A DNA stretch of 64,000 nt. Source: CAYGZL01 sp964354345 (GTDB taxonomy: Bacteria; Chloroflexota; Anaerolineae; Anaerolineales; UBA4823). The translations under genes and the position numbers were made by a program. The notes beneath the pieces are model-generated. The model ran no database searches and had not been told where the DNA came from. It was given only the letters and a program-made list of their open reading frames with translations. Every line of letters begins with the position of its first letter. The first letter of the stretch is position 1. Positions 50,946 to 59,348 of the stretch are shown piece by piece. The stretch is from the NCBI GenBank assembly GCA_964354345.1, contig CAYGZL010000016.1, forward strand, positions 1 through 64,000, in the 5' to 3' direction.

Positions 50946-51989
50946 TTACTTTCCCAACCGCTTACGCAAAGCTTCGGTCAGGGCGGGCAGGATGGCGAAC
51001 AGGTCGCCAGCGACCCCAAAGCGAGCTAACTTGAAGATCGGCGCTTCGGGATCTTTGTTGATTGCTACGATCATTTTACTGGTGCGCATACCAGCCTGGT
51101 GCTGGATCGCGCCGGAGATACCGCAGGCAATGTACAGGTTCGGGCTGACAATTTTACCGGTTTGACCTACCTGGTGGGGGTAGGGTTTATAACCAGCGTC
51201 GACAGCTGCCCGGCTGGCGCCGACGGCTGCTCCCAAAACCGCAGCCAGGTCGTCGACCAATTTAAATCCCTGTTGAGCGCGCCAGATTTCGGCCTGCTTT
51301 TCATCCAGACCAGGCGGCGGTGTCAGAGAAGGGTTGTTAGCGATACCGCGTCCGCCGGAGACGATAACACTGGCGTCGGTCAGGCTGACGCCGCCTTCTG
51401 TCTGGATTGTACCGAGTACCTGGCTGGCAATCGCGTTCTCTGGCAGTACGGCTGAAACCGGTGTAGGGACACCGCTGCGGGACGCATCCAGTTTTGGCGC
51501 TTCGAAAGCCCGGCTGCGCAGGGTGATGATTTGGGGTGTGGCGGTGCAGGTTGCCTTGGCCAGCAGTTTGCCGGCGTAGACCGGTCGGGTAACGCTAATC
51601 CTGCCGTTATCCACCTCCAGAGCGATGGCATCGGGAATGACCCCGCTGCCCAAATCTACGGCTACCAACGCAGCCAGTTCCCGTCCGCGACCAGTGGTGG
51701 GGAAGAGCAGCACTTGCGGCGTTAGTTCCTGAGATACTTTGGAAATTACTGCCGCGTAGGGTTCAGGGCGGTAATTCACCAGGGTGGGATCTTCCCCACA
51801 GAAGGCGACTTCGGCGCCATATTGGATGGCTTGTTCGGCGATCCCTTGAGCGCCTTCACCGATGACCAGGGCGGCCACAGCTCCACCCAATTGCTTTGCC
51901 ACAGCCATCCCAACACCCAGGGCTTCCCAGGAAGCCGGCAGGGGCTGGCCTTTATATTGATCGAGGAAAACGAGAATTTTGGCATTCAT
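50946..51989 (-). CDS. etfA: Electron transfer flavoprotein, alpha subunit
   Basis: A 347-residue FAD-binding subunit. The C-terminal FAD domain has SGGRGIANN, the HQVGQTGKIVSPNLYIACG motif and SGAIQHQAGM. It receives electrons from acyl-CoA dehydrogenase and passes them on, probably towards the membrane. Its ATG overlaps the etfB stop by one base (TAATG), so the two subunits are made in step. Confidence 0.95.
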   Translation of the reverse strand: MNAKILVFLDQYKGQPLPASWEALGVGMAVAKQLGGAVAALVIGEGAQGIAEQAIQYGAEVAFCGEDPTLVNYRPEPYAAVISKVSQELTPQVLLFPTTGRGRELAALVAVDLGSGVIPDAIALEVDNGRISVTRPVYAGKLLAKATCTATPQIITLRSRAFEAPKLDASRSGVPTPVSAVLPENAIASQVLGTIQTEGGVSLTDASVIVSGGRGIANNPSLTPPPGLDEKQAEIWRAQQGFKLVDDLAAVLGAAVGASRAAVDAGYKPYPHQVGQTGKIVSPNLYIACGISGAIQHQAGMRTSKMIVAINKDPEAPIFKLARFGVAGDLFAILPALTEALRKRLGK

Positions 51990-52762
51990 TACAGCACCTT
52001 CTCTCCCAGGATCTTATCCGCCAGCTTTTCTGCGATTTCCTGTGGGCTGCTGCCGGTAATCATCTCAGTGGTCACCTGGCGGGCGGCCGGGTTCATTACT
52101 TCTGGCCATCGAACGGTTGGGACAGGCGCGGCCATCCCCAGGTCGCTCAAATTCCAGACGGGGATAATGGCGCGTTGGGCTTTGCGGATGCCCATGAAAG
52201 ATGGGTAGCGTGGTTCACCGAAATCTTTACTGATGCTGATCACCACCGGCAGTTTGCCTTGCACGATTTGTCTTCCTTCTTCGACCAGGCGTTCCACTTT
52301 AATGGAATTGCTGTCAAGCGATTGAACTTTGGCGACCAGGGAGAGCACCGGCCAACCCAGGATACGGGCGGTTTGGGCGGCAGTCACACCCATATCCCCA
52401 TCAATTGCCTGGCGTCCGAAGACAGCCAGCTCTACGCCGCCAACTTTCTGGATGGCAGCTGCCAGCACCCGGGCGATCGAAACACTGTCCGCGTCGCTCA
52501 GACCGGGATCCGAGACCAGGATGGCGTCGTTACAACCCATTGCCAGGGCAGTCTTCAGTACCTCCTTGACGCTTTCGCTACCGATGCTGATCACGGTAAC
52601 CTCGCCTCCCAGCGCTTCCTTCTGTACCAGGGCGGCTTCGACGGCATACTCATCCCAGGGGTTGATGATGAGCGGGGCATCTCCCCAGGTGACACGTCCG
52701 CCTTCCACACTTACTTTGGCAGCACTATCGGGCACTTGTTTGATACATACTACGATTTTCAA
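51989..52762 (-). CDS. etfB: Electron transfer flavoprotein, beta subunit
   Basis: A 257-residue AMP-binding partner of EtfA, with MKIVVCIKQVPDSAAKVSV, NPWDEYAVEAAL and FGRQAIDGDMGVTAAQTAR. The start codon is TTG (52762), supported by AAGGAGG upstream and the conserved MKIVVCIKQVP start. The extra Gly-rich loop needed to tell a bifurcating EtfB from a canonical one was not examined. It is coupled to etfA and lies 100 bp after an acyl-CoA dehydrogenase gene. Confidence 0.94.
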   Translation of the reverse strand: MKIVVCIKQVPDSAAKVSVEGGRVTWGDAPLIINPWDEYAVEAALVQKEALGGEVTVISIGSESVKEVLKTALAMGCNDAILVSDPGLSDADSVSIARVLAAAIQKVGGVELAVFGRQAIDGDMGVTAAQTARILGWPVLSLVAKVQSLDSNSIKVERLVEEGRQIVQGKLPVVISISKDFGEPRYPSFMGIRKAQRAIIPVWNLSDLGMAAPVPTVRWPEVMNPAARQVTTEMITGSSPQEIAEKLADKILGEKVL

Positions 52763-52862
52763 GACGACCTCCTTCGTAACGTTGATTGATGGTTTTGGTT
52801 TCTAGAATTACTTGTCTGCGATGATTTGACGCGCAACCTCCTTGTTGAGTGGGTTTAGCTAT

Positions 52863-54089
52863 TCAATTTTGCCAGATGTTGGGGTCATAAGCGGGTAATT
52901 CGCAGCGCAGGGGCATATCCTGCCGCTGGCCCAGGGCATAACCTGCCTGAATCAACTGATGAATCTCACTGGTGCCTTCATAGATCACACCGCCTTTGGC
53001 GTTGCGCAGGTAGCGCTCAACGTCATACTCATCGCTGTAGCCGTACGCGCCATGAATCTGGATGGCTTCGGAGGCAGCTTGAAACGATGCGTCAGTGGCA
53101 AACCACTTGGCCAACGAGGTTTCGCGCGTGTTGCGTAGACCCTGGTTCTTCATCCAACCCACACGGAGATAAAATAGACGCGCTGCTTCATAAAATTTTA
53201 CCATAGAAGCAATCTTCTGTTGAATTAACTGAAACCCGTCGATCGTACGATCGAAGGCCTGGCGTTGCTGAGCATATGCTACACTGGCTTCCAGGCAGGC
53301 GCGGATCAGACCCGTTGCGCCAGCCGCGACCGTGTAACGCCCATTATCCAGGCAAGCCATGGCGATCTTGAACCCCTCCCCCTCTTCACCGATGCGATTT
53401 TCAGCGGGTACGAATACATCTTGCAAGGCAATCCAACCTGTAGAGCCGGCGCGTACACCCAATTTGCCATGTATGTCACCCCGCTGGACTCCCGGCTGGT
53501 TCAACTCGACCAGGAAGGCAGAGAGGCCTGCATGGCGTGGTTGATGTTCTGTGGAATTGGAGGTGGAAGGATGGGTGCGCGCAAACCATAGAACATGGTC
53601 AGCCAGGCTGGCCAGCGAAATCCACATTTTCTCGCCATTCAGGATGTATCCATCTTCGGAGCGTCTGGCAGTGCTTTGGATGGCAGCGGCGTCGGAACCA
53701 GCGCCTGGCTCGGTCAGCCCAAAGCAGGCGATCTTCTCACCGCGCGCCTGGGGCGTCAGGTAGCGCTGTTTCTGTGCTTCGGTGGCCCATTGGAACAGGC
53801 CCAGGCTATTCAGGCCAACATGCACCGACATCACGACCCGCAAGGAGGTATCTACTGCTTCCAGTTCCTCACAAGCCAATCCCAGGCTCAGGTAATCCAT
53901 GCCCTGACCGCCATAGCGCACCGGTAAGCAAATACCGAGCAATCCCAACTCTGCCAGGCGCGGTAAGACAAAGGGCGCCATCGCTTGCTGGCGGTCCGCG
54001 TCTTTGATGATGGGGGCAACTTCATTGTGCGCGAAATCATGCACCATTTGTTGAATCAGGCGGTGTTCATCGCTGAGTATGAAATCCAT
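52863..54089 (-). CDS. Acyl-CoA dehydrogenase
   Basis: A 408-residue flavoenzyme that makes the alpha-beta double bond in acyl-CoAs. It has CFGLTEPGAGSDAAAIQSTA, NGEKMWISLAS, QRQAFDRTIDGFQLIQQKIA and the C-terminal QIHGAYGYSDEYDVERYLRNAKGGVIYEGTSEI with the likely catalytic Glu in YEGTSE. The ATG at 54089 has AAAGGAG 7 bp upstream; the longer open frame is not supported. Its electrons should go to EtfBA encoded downstream. Chain-length preference is unknown. Confidence 0.93.
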   Translation of the reverse strand: MDFILSDEHRLIQQMVHDFAHNEVAPIIKDADRQQAMAPFVLPRLAELGLLGICLPVRYGGQGMDYLSLGLACEELEAVDTSLRVVMSVHVGLNSLGLFQWATEAQKQRYLTPQARGEKIACFGLTEPGAGSDAAAIQSTARRSEDGYILNGEKMWISLASLADHVLWFARTHPSTSNSTEHQPRHAGLSAFLVELNQPGVQRGDIHGKLGVRAGSTGWIALQDVFVPAENRIGEEGEGFKIAMACLDNGRYTVAAGATGLIRACLEASVAYAQQRQAFDRTIDGFQLIQQKIASMVKFYEAARLFYLRVGWMKNQGLRNTRETSLAKWFATDASFQAASEAIQIHGAYGYSDEYDVERYLRNAKGGVIYEGTSEIHQLIQAGYALGQRQDMPLRCELPAYDPNIWQN

Positions 54090-54151
54090 TGGCAGTCTCC
54101 TTTGCTCACTAATTATAAGCCTTGAGTTCAGTTGAATCACGGAACTACGGA

Positions 54152-54157
54152 TATAAT
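54152..54157 (+). promoter_or_regulatory. -10 box of the first lipoprotein gene
   Basis: TATAAT with 6 bp to the GTG at 54164 (9 bp to the ATG at 54167). The -35 is weak. The spacing suits a leaderless mRNA. The gap also holds a TATAAT on the minus strand (54112-54117) for the acyl-CoA dehydrogenase gene. Confidence 0.45.
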
Positions 54158-54163
54158 CAACCT

Positions 54164-54835
54164 GTGATGGCGAAACTCCTGCTGAAAAATCTGCAGAACT
54201 ACTGCTCCACATTTTGCCTGTTGTCAATGCTTCTGCTGACTGCCTGCCAGGAAATGGTATCCAGAGTATTCGTCATGCCCACCGGTCAGGCGCTCTTCCG
54301 GGATGATTTCACGGATCGGGCCAGCGGTTGGCGCGAGATAGAAACAGACAGCGGCCGTACAGCTTACACCCAAGGCAGTTTTCGCATTGAAGTCTATCAA
54401 CCCAAAATCCTGGTTTGGGCGACGCCAGGCCTGTGGCTGGCAGATGTGCGTATCGAAGTGGACACGCTGCCGCGCGATGGTCAGGAGGAAGATTTTGGGA
54501 TTATCTGCCGGGTGAATGCAGACCAGAGCCGGTTTTACTTCTTCCTGGTCAGCAGCGATGGTTATTATGGGATTGGTAAGTTCACTGAAGGTCAGACAGT
54601 TCTATTGGGACATGCGCAGATGGTTCCGGTGGACCTGATTCAACCTGGGGCGGTGGTTAATCGATTGCGCGCGGAGTGCATCCAGGATCGACTGGCATTG
54701 TTTGTCAATGACCTGGCAGTCGGTGAAGCGCAGGATGCGGAGCTCGCTGAAGGCGATGTGGGATTGATCGCCGGGACGTTTGGGCAGGTAAGAGCAGAGG
54801 TTAATTTTGGCGCGTTTCGGGTATACCAACCGTGA
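54164..54835 (+). CDS. Lipoprotein with LamG/concanavalin-like domain, first of a pair
   Basis: A protein of 223 residues from GTG 54164 (222 from ATG 54167). The signal peptide ends in the lipobox LLTAC (followed by Gln), so it is lipid-anchored. The rest is a beta-rich domain starting FRDDFTDRASGWREIETDSG, with DVRIEVDTLPRDGQEEDFGIICRV and YFFLVSSDGYYGIGKF. This layout is seen in LamG or DUF1080-like jelly-roll modules that often bind carbohydrate. The downstream gene is a clear paralogue. Function is not known. Confidence 0.75.
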   Translation: MMAKLLLKNLQNYCSTFCLLSMLLLTACQEMVSRVFVMPTGQALFRDDFTDRASGWREIETDSGRTAYTQGSFRIEVYQPKILVWATPGLWLADVRIEVDTLPRDGQEEDFGIICRVNADQSRFYFFLVSSDGYYGIGKFTEGQTVLLGHAQMVPVDLIQPGAVVNRLRAECIQDRLALFVNDLAVGEAQDAELAEGDVGLIAGTFGQVRAEVNFGAFRVYQP

Positions 54836-54890
54836 GCCAATGCCAGGCAGGCTGAGTCAGGCTGGTATGCAGGTCGGGAGAGGAGTCGAG

Positions 54891-55580
54891 GTGAAAAGAG
54901 GATTCTATCGCTGGTTTACTCTGGTCTTGTTCATCTTTGGGATAGTGGCGTGTAAATCTTCATCGCCGGCGCCGACCGGCGAACCGCTACCGAAACCAGG
55001 CTTATCACCCGTACCGACTGTATCCTCACCTAAAGTAATCTATCAGGACGATTTCTCAAACCCGGATAGCGGCTGGAGTCGGGCAACACAGGCTAACGGC
55101 CTGGCGGATTACGATGATGGCGTTTATCGTATCCTGGTGAACACACCAAATACCGACATCTGGGGATTAGCAGGGCGCAGCTTTGGTGATGTGCGCGTAG
55201 AGGTGGACGCCTTTAAGGTCAGTGGTGATCGGAATAACCGTTTTGGGATCGTCTGCCGCGCCTCGGAAGCAGTCAAATTCTATGTCTTCATTATCAGCAG
55301 TGATGGTTATTATGGGATTGGTAAAATCAAAGGTTTGGATTATCAGTTGATTGGCATGGATGCAATGCTGCGCAGTGATAAAATCCCCCGCGGCTCCGGA
55401 ATGATTCGCCTGCGAGCGGATTGTGTTGGAAATACGTTGTCTCTTTATGTGAATGACGAAATGATCTATCAAACGCAGGATACCGAGTTCGACAGCGGAG
55501 ATGCCGGTCTGATTGCTGGTACCTATAGTATCCCTGGGACGGATATCCGTTTTGACAATTTCGAGGTGCTCCAGCCGTGA
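54891..55580 (+). CDS. Lipoprotein with LamG/concanavalin-like domain, second of a pair
   Basis: A 229-residue paralogue of the preceding gene with lipobox GIVAC (followed by Lys), a Pro/Ser-rich spacer and then the jelly-roll-like domain (YQDDFSNPDSGWSRATQANG, DVRVEVDAFKVSGDRNNRFGIVCRA, FIISSDGYYGIGKI). The GTG at 54891 is chosen because GAGAGGAG lies 5 bp upstream and puts the signal peptide at the start; earlier in-frame ATGs give a long non-signal extension. Its stop overlaps the mtaB start (GTGA). Confidence 0.78.
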   Translation: MKRGFYRWFTLVLFIFGIVACKSSSPAPTGEPLPKPGLSPVPTVSSPKVIYQDDFSNPDSGWSRATQANGLADYDDGVYRILVNTPNTDIWGLAGRSFGDVRVEVDAFKVSGDRNNRFGIVCRASEAVKFYVFIISSDGYYGIGKIKGLDYQLIGMDAMLRSDKIPRGSGMIRLRADCVGNTLSLYVNDEMIYQTQDTEFDSGDAGLIAGTYSIPGTDIRFDNFEVLQP

Positions 55581-56926
55581 GAATTTATCTGGATACGATC
55601 GGCTGCCGCCTTAACCAGGCCGAGATTGAGCAATATGCCCGCCAGTTCCAGATCCTGGGGCATACCTTAACCACGGATCCCGAGGCAGCCGACCTGGTGG
55701 TGGTAAACACCTGCGCGGTGACGGCTGCAGCTGATGCTGATTCACGCCAGAAGATTCGCCAGCTCGGTCAGGTTGCGCCAGGTCGCCTGGTGGCGACTGG
55801 TTGCTGGGCGACATTGCATCCAGATGAAGCAGCCGTTTTACCGGGGGTATTGTGCCTCGTGCCCAACCAAATTAAAGATCACCTGGTGCAGGATGTACTC
55901 CCTGAAGCGCCACCAGGTTTTGATCTTGACCCAGTCGAACGCCTTCCGCTCCCAGCAGTGCGGAGACGGACACGTGCTTTTATCAAGGTGCAGGATGGTT
56001 GTAATAATCATTGTACATTCTGTGTGACGACTGTTGCCCGCGGGCCGGGTCGTAGTCGCCCGGTCGAGGCCGTTCTAGAAGAGGTCCGCGCAGCTCTACG
56101 GGAAGAGCTGGATGAGAATGGGCGGTCCTTCGCAGCGCAAGAAATCGTCCTGACCGGAGTTCACCTCGGCTCCTGGGGGCAGGATTTTCGTCCGCCCCAA
56201 CGCCTGCAGGACCTGGTTCACCGCTTGTTGAGGGAGACGGAAAAGAATTCCGGTTCCCCCACGCCCCGTTTGCGTCTCTCTTCGCTGGAACCCTGGGATT
56301 TGCAGGCTGATTTCTTTAGCTTGTGGGAGAATCCCCGCCTGTGCCGCCACTTGCACTTGCCCTTGCAGTCCGGCTGTGCCGCGACGCTGCGCCGGATGGC
56401 GCGCAAGACTACTCCAGGAAATTATGCTGATCTGGTCGCCTCTGCCCGGGCTGCCGTTCCGGGAGTGGCGATTACAACTGATCTGATCGTTGGTTTCCCA
56501 GGAGAGAACGAGGCTGAGTTCGAGGAAAGCCTGGACTTTGTCCGTGCGATGGGCTTCTCCGACGGACACATATTCACCTATTCAACGCGGCCTGGCACCG
56601 CGGCGGCGCACTTCCACCAACAAGTACCGCAGGTTGTCCGTAAAGAGCGCCGCCAACGCATGTTGACCGTCCTGGAAGAGACAGCCCAGGCCTACCGGGC
56701 ACGCTTCCTCGACCAGACGCTGCCCGTGTTATGGGAAGGTCGTGCGATCTTGGATGTACATGGATGGGAGATGAACGGCCTGACTGATAATTACCTGCGG
56801 GTCACCGCGCATTCCCCCAGCCATTTATGGAACCAGCTGACTCCGGTGCGCCTGACCCGGCAAACCCCGCATGGAATGAGTGGTCAGATCGTAACCGCTG
56901 ATTGGCAAAGTGCAGTCGAAATATGA
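55577..56926 (+). CDS. mtaB: tRNA ms2t6A methylthiotransferase
   Basis: A 449-residue radical-SAM methylthiotransferase that converts t6A37 to ms2t6A in tRNA. The N-terminal UPF0004 domain has its three cluster ligands at Cys10, Cys46 and Cys76, and the radical SAM motif Cys142-x3-Cys146-x2-Cys149 (CNNHCTFC) follows. A shorter TRAM-like end is present. TIGCRLNQAE and the overall layout fit MtaB rather than MiaB or RimO. It starts with GTG overlapping the lipoprotein stop and ends overlapping the next gene (ATGA). Confidence 0.92.
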   Translation: MRIYLDTIGCRLNQAEIEQYARQFQILGHTLTTDPEAADLVVVNTCAVTAAADADSRQKIRQLGQVAPGRLVATGCWATLHPDEAAVLPGVLCLVPNQIKDHLVQDVLPEAPPGFDLDPVERLPLPAVRRRTRAFIKVQDGCNNHCTFCVTTVARGPGRSRPVEAVLEEVRAALREELDENGRSFAAQEIVLTGVHLGSWGQDFRPPQRLQDLVHRLLRETEKNSGSPTPRLRLSSLEPWDLQADFFSLWENPRLCRHLHLPLQSGCAATLRRMARKTTPGNYADLVASARAAVPGVAITTDLIVGFPGENEAEFEESLDFVRAMGFSDGHIFTYSTRPGTAAAHFHQQVPQVVRKERRQRMLTVLEETAQAYRARFLDQTLPVLWEGRAILDVHGWEMNGLTDNYLRVTAHSPSHLWNQLTPVRLTRQTPHGMSGQIVTADWQSAVEI

Positions 56927-57966
56927 CCTCGAACGAACAAGGGCTGCTTCTCTTTGCGGTTACCACCCGTGGTTTGGAGGAAGTGAGCGCGGCAGAGATC
57001 GCCGCGCTGCCAGGGGCGGTTGTTGAGCGAGTCGGTTACCGGCTGGTGTTCGCCTATTGCCAGGAGCCGAGTCGCGCCTGGTTTGGTTTACGCACCGTGG
57101 ATGACCTTTTTCTCTACCTGGAAACCTGGCCGAAACTCTCACCCCAACGCAATGCCCTGCCCGACCTGCAAACCCGCAGCGCCCGTCTGAATCTGGAAGG
57201 AGCGATGGATGTGATCGGGCGGGTTCGTAAGCTGAGCCATCCGCTCACATTCTCAGTCACAGCCAATTTTGTGGGGAAGCGTAATTATGCCAGCCCCGAG
57301 ATCAAAAAGGCCGTCGCGGATGGCATCCAATCCAGACATTGGTGCCGCTATGTAGACGAGGATCAGGAAGCGGACCTGAACCTGCGGGTTTTTATTGAGC
57401 ATGAAACCGCCCTGGTAGGAGTGCGTCTGGGGCGCCGGCCGCTCTACCGGCGCGCCTACAAGCAAATCCATATCCCCGGGTCGTTGAAACCTTCGGTCGC
57501 TGCAGCACTGCTGAGCCTGGTGGAAACTGCGCCAGGTATGTCGGTGCTCGATCCGTGCTGTGGCGCGGGGACAATCCTGGTGGAAGCAGCCGCTGACCGG
57601 GCGTTGGTTCTGGGCGGCGACCTGGATCCGCAGGCATTGGTCGCGGCACAGGTGAACGCCACGGCTGCTGGTTTATCGCTTCTGCTCTGCCAATGGGACG
57701 CTCAAGCGCTACCCCTGGCAGACCATGCGGTAGATCGCATTGTCTCCAACTTGCCCTGGGGACGGGAGGCGCCCTTCAGCGAACCGTTGGGGCAACTCTA
57801 CCGGGGAGTCTGCAGTGAGTTTCAACGCGTGTTGGCGCCGGGCGGAAAGGTGGCATTACTTACCAGCCTGCCTGGGCAGGTGCATCTACCGAGGTTGCGT
57901 TTGAAACGGCAGTTCGAGATCAGCCTGTTTGGCCAAAACCCGACAGTAATGATCTGGAGCAATTAG
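56923..57966 (+). CDS. THUMP-domain RNA methyltransferase (Trm14/RlmL-like)
   Basis: A 347-residue protein. Residues 10-150 form a ferredoxin-like and THUMP RNA-binding region (FSVTANFVGKRNYASPEIKKAVADG, LNLRVFIEHETALVGVRLG). The C-terminal Rossmann domain has the motif I SVLDPCCGAGTILVEAA and the catalytic motif SNLPWG, a variant of NPPY that fits N2-guanine methylation. The ATG at 56923 overlaps the mtaB stop by 4 bp. tRNA or rRNA is the likely substrate; the exact position is not known. Confidence 0.85.
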   Translation: MTSNEQGLLLFAVTTRGLEEVSAAEIAALPGAVVERVGYRLVFAYCQEPSRAWFGLRTVDDLFLYLETWPKLSPQRNALPDLQTRSARLNLEGAMDVIGRVRKLSHPLTFSVTANFVGKRNYASPEIKKAVADGIQSRHWCRYVDEDQEADLNLRVFIEHETALVGVRLGRRPLYRRAYKQIHIPGSLKPSVAAALLSLVETAPGMSVLDPCCGAGTILVEAAADRALVLGGDLDPQALVAAQVNATAAGLSLLLCQWDAQALPLADHAVDRIVSNLPWGREAPFSEPLGQLYRGVCSEFQRVLAPGGKVALLTSLPGQVHLPRLRLKRQFEISLFGQNPTVMIWSN

Positions 57967-57978
57967 TGAAATTTTGAA

Positions 57979-58548
57979 ATGAATCAACCAGTCTTTGAAC
58001 AATTATTACCGGGCGGTCAGCGATTGCAGATCGTGCAGGGTGACATCACCCGGGAAGCTGTGGATGTCATTGTCAACGCGGCCAATGCCTACCTGATGCA
58101 TGGGGGCGGTGTTGCCGGCGCCATAGTTTTGCGAGGCGGGGAAATAATCCAGGAGGAGAGTACCGCCTGGGTGCGTCAGCACGGTTTGGTGACCCACGCC
58201 GCGCCAGCTTACACCAGCGCTGGAAAACTGCCCTGCCGGTTTGTGATCCATGCCGTGGGGCCGGTGTGGGGCGATGGTGATGAAGACATCAAGTTGGCGC
58301 AAGCCGTCGCTGGTTCGTTGCATGTGGCGGACGAACTCGGTCTGGTTAGCCTGGCGTTGCCGGCGATTTCAACCGGGATTTTCGGCTTTCCGAAGGAGCG
58401 GGCCGCAGGCGTGATTTGCCCTGCAATCTGTGACTATTTTGTCGCTCAGCCAACTTCCTCGCTCAAGCTGGTGCGCCTCACGATTATTGACGAGCCTACC
58501 GTGCATGCCTTCCAGCAAACCTGGGACAAGCTGGTTCGTGGCGGTTAA
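57979..58548 (+). CDS. Macrodomain protein (ADP-ribose binding or hydrolase)
   Basis: A 189-residue macrodomain of the YmdB/Af1521 type. It has LQIVQGDITREAVDVIVNAANAYLMHGGGVAGAI, the hallmark ADP-ribose site, then FVIHAVGPVW and ALPAISTGIFGFPKERAA. It probably hydrolyses O-acetyl-ADP-ribose or removes ADP-ribose from proteins or nucleic acids. Its place inside an RNA-modification run hints at removal of ADP-ribose from RNA or at clearing of 2'-phosphate by-products, but that is inference. Confidence 0.9.
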   Translation: MNQPVFEQLLPGGQRLQIVQGDITREAVDVIVNAANAYLMHGGGVAGAIVLRGGEIIQEESTAWVRQHGLVTHAAPAYTSAGKLPCRFVIHAVGPVWGDGDEDIKLAQAVAGSLHVADELGLVSLALPAISTGIFGFPKERAAGVICPAICDYFVAQPTSSLKLVRLTIIDEPTVHAFQQTWDKLVRGG

Positions 58549-58562
58549 AGTCCGATTTTTCG

Positions 58563-59348
58563 ATGATTACCTCGGCGCATAATCCGAAGATCATTCGCAT
58601 CCGCGATTTGCAGGCGCATTCCCAGGCGCGGCGTGAAGCGGGCGCTTTCGTGGTGGAAGGGGTGCGGTTGGTCGAGGAAGCCTTGACTGCGGGCTGGCCG
58701 GCCGAATGGGTGCTCTATACTGAGGAAATCGGTGAACGCGGCAGACGAGTGGTCGAGGGATATCAAATACAAGGCGCACCTGTGGAGGCCGTAACCCCTC
58801 AGGTGATGAAAGCCGCCAGCGATACCCGATCGCCCCAGGGTATCCTGGCGGTGCTGGCTTTGGGTGGGCTGCCTCTGCCCGCCCAAGTGGATTTTGTCTT
58901 CATCCCGGACGGCGTACGTGATCCGGGCAATCTGGGCAGCATGTTACGCACCGCGGCAGGGGCCGGCGTGCAGGGGGTTGTGCTGCCGCCCGGAACCGCC
59001 GATGCATTCGCCCCCAAGGTGTTGCGGGCGGGGATGGGTGCCCATTTCCGCATGCCAGTGTATGCATTGAGTTGGGAAGGAATCGCGGCCTACCTTGACC
59101 AGGCACGGCTGAGGGTTTACCTGGCGGATGCGCAGGGCGGCCAACCATATCATCAAACGGACTGGCAGATTCCCCTGGCGTTGATCATTGGCGGGGAAGC
59201 CGAAGGCGCTGGCGCCCAGGCGCAGCATCTGGCGCATACCAGGGTGCATATCCCCATGCCAGGTCGAGTGGAATCGCTGAACGCCGCAGCCGCGGCAGCG
59301 ATCTTATTATTTGAAGCGGCGCGGCAAAGGAGTCCGGCCAGGCAATGA
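58563..59348 (+). CDS. SpoU/TrmH-family RNA 2'-O-methyltransferase
   Basis: A 261-residue SPOUT enzyme. An N-terminal substrate-binding domain (SAHNPKIIRIRDLQAHSQARREAGAFVVEG) of the RlmB/TsnR type is followed by the knot domain. Its motifs are DGVRDPGNLGSMLRTAAGAGV, LIIGGEAEGAG and IPMPGRVESLNAAAAAAILLFEAA. The target is a ribose in rRNA or tRNA. It overlaps the DUF711 gene by 4 bp. Confidence 0.92.
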   Translation: MITSAHNPKIIRIRDLQAHSQARREAGAFVVEGVRLVEEALTAGWPAEWVLYTEEIGERGRRVVEGYQIQGAPVEAVTPQVMKAASDTRSPQGILAVLALGGLPLPAQVDFVFIPDGVRDPGNLGSMLRTAAGAGVQGVVLPPGTADAFAPKVLRAGMGAHFRMPVYALSWEGIAAYLDQARLRVYLADAQGGQPYHQTDWQIPLALIIGGEAEGAGAQAQHLAHTRVHIPMPGRVESLNAAAAAAILLFEAARQRSPARQ

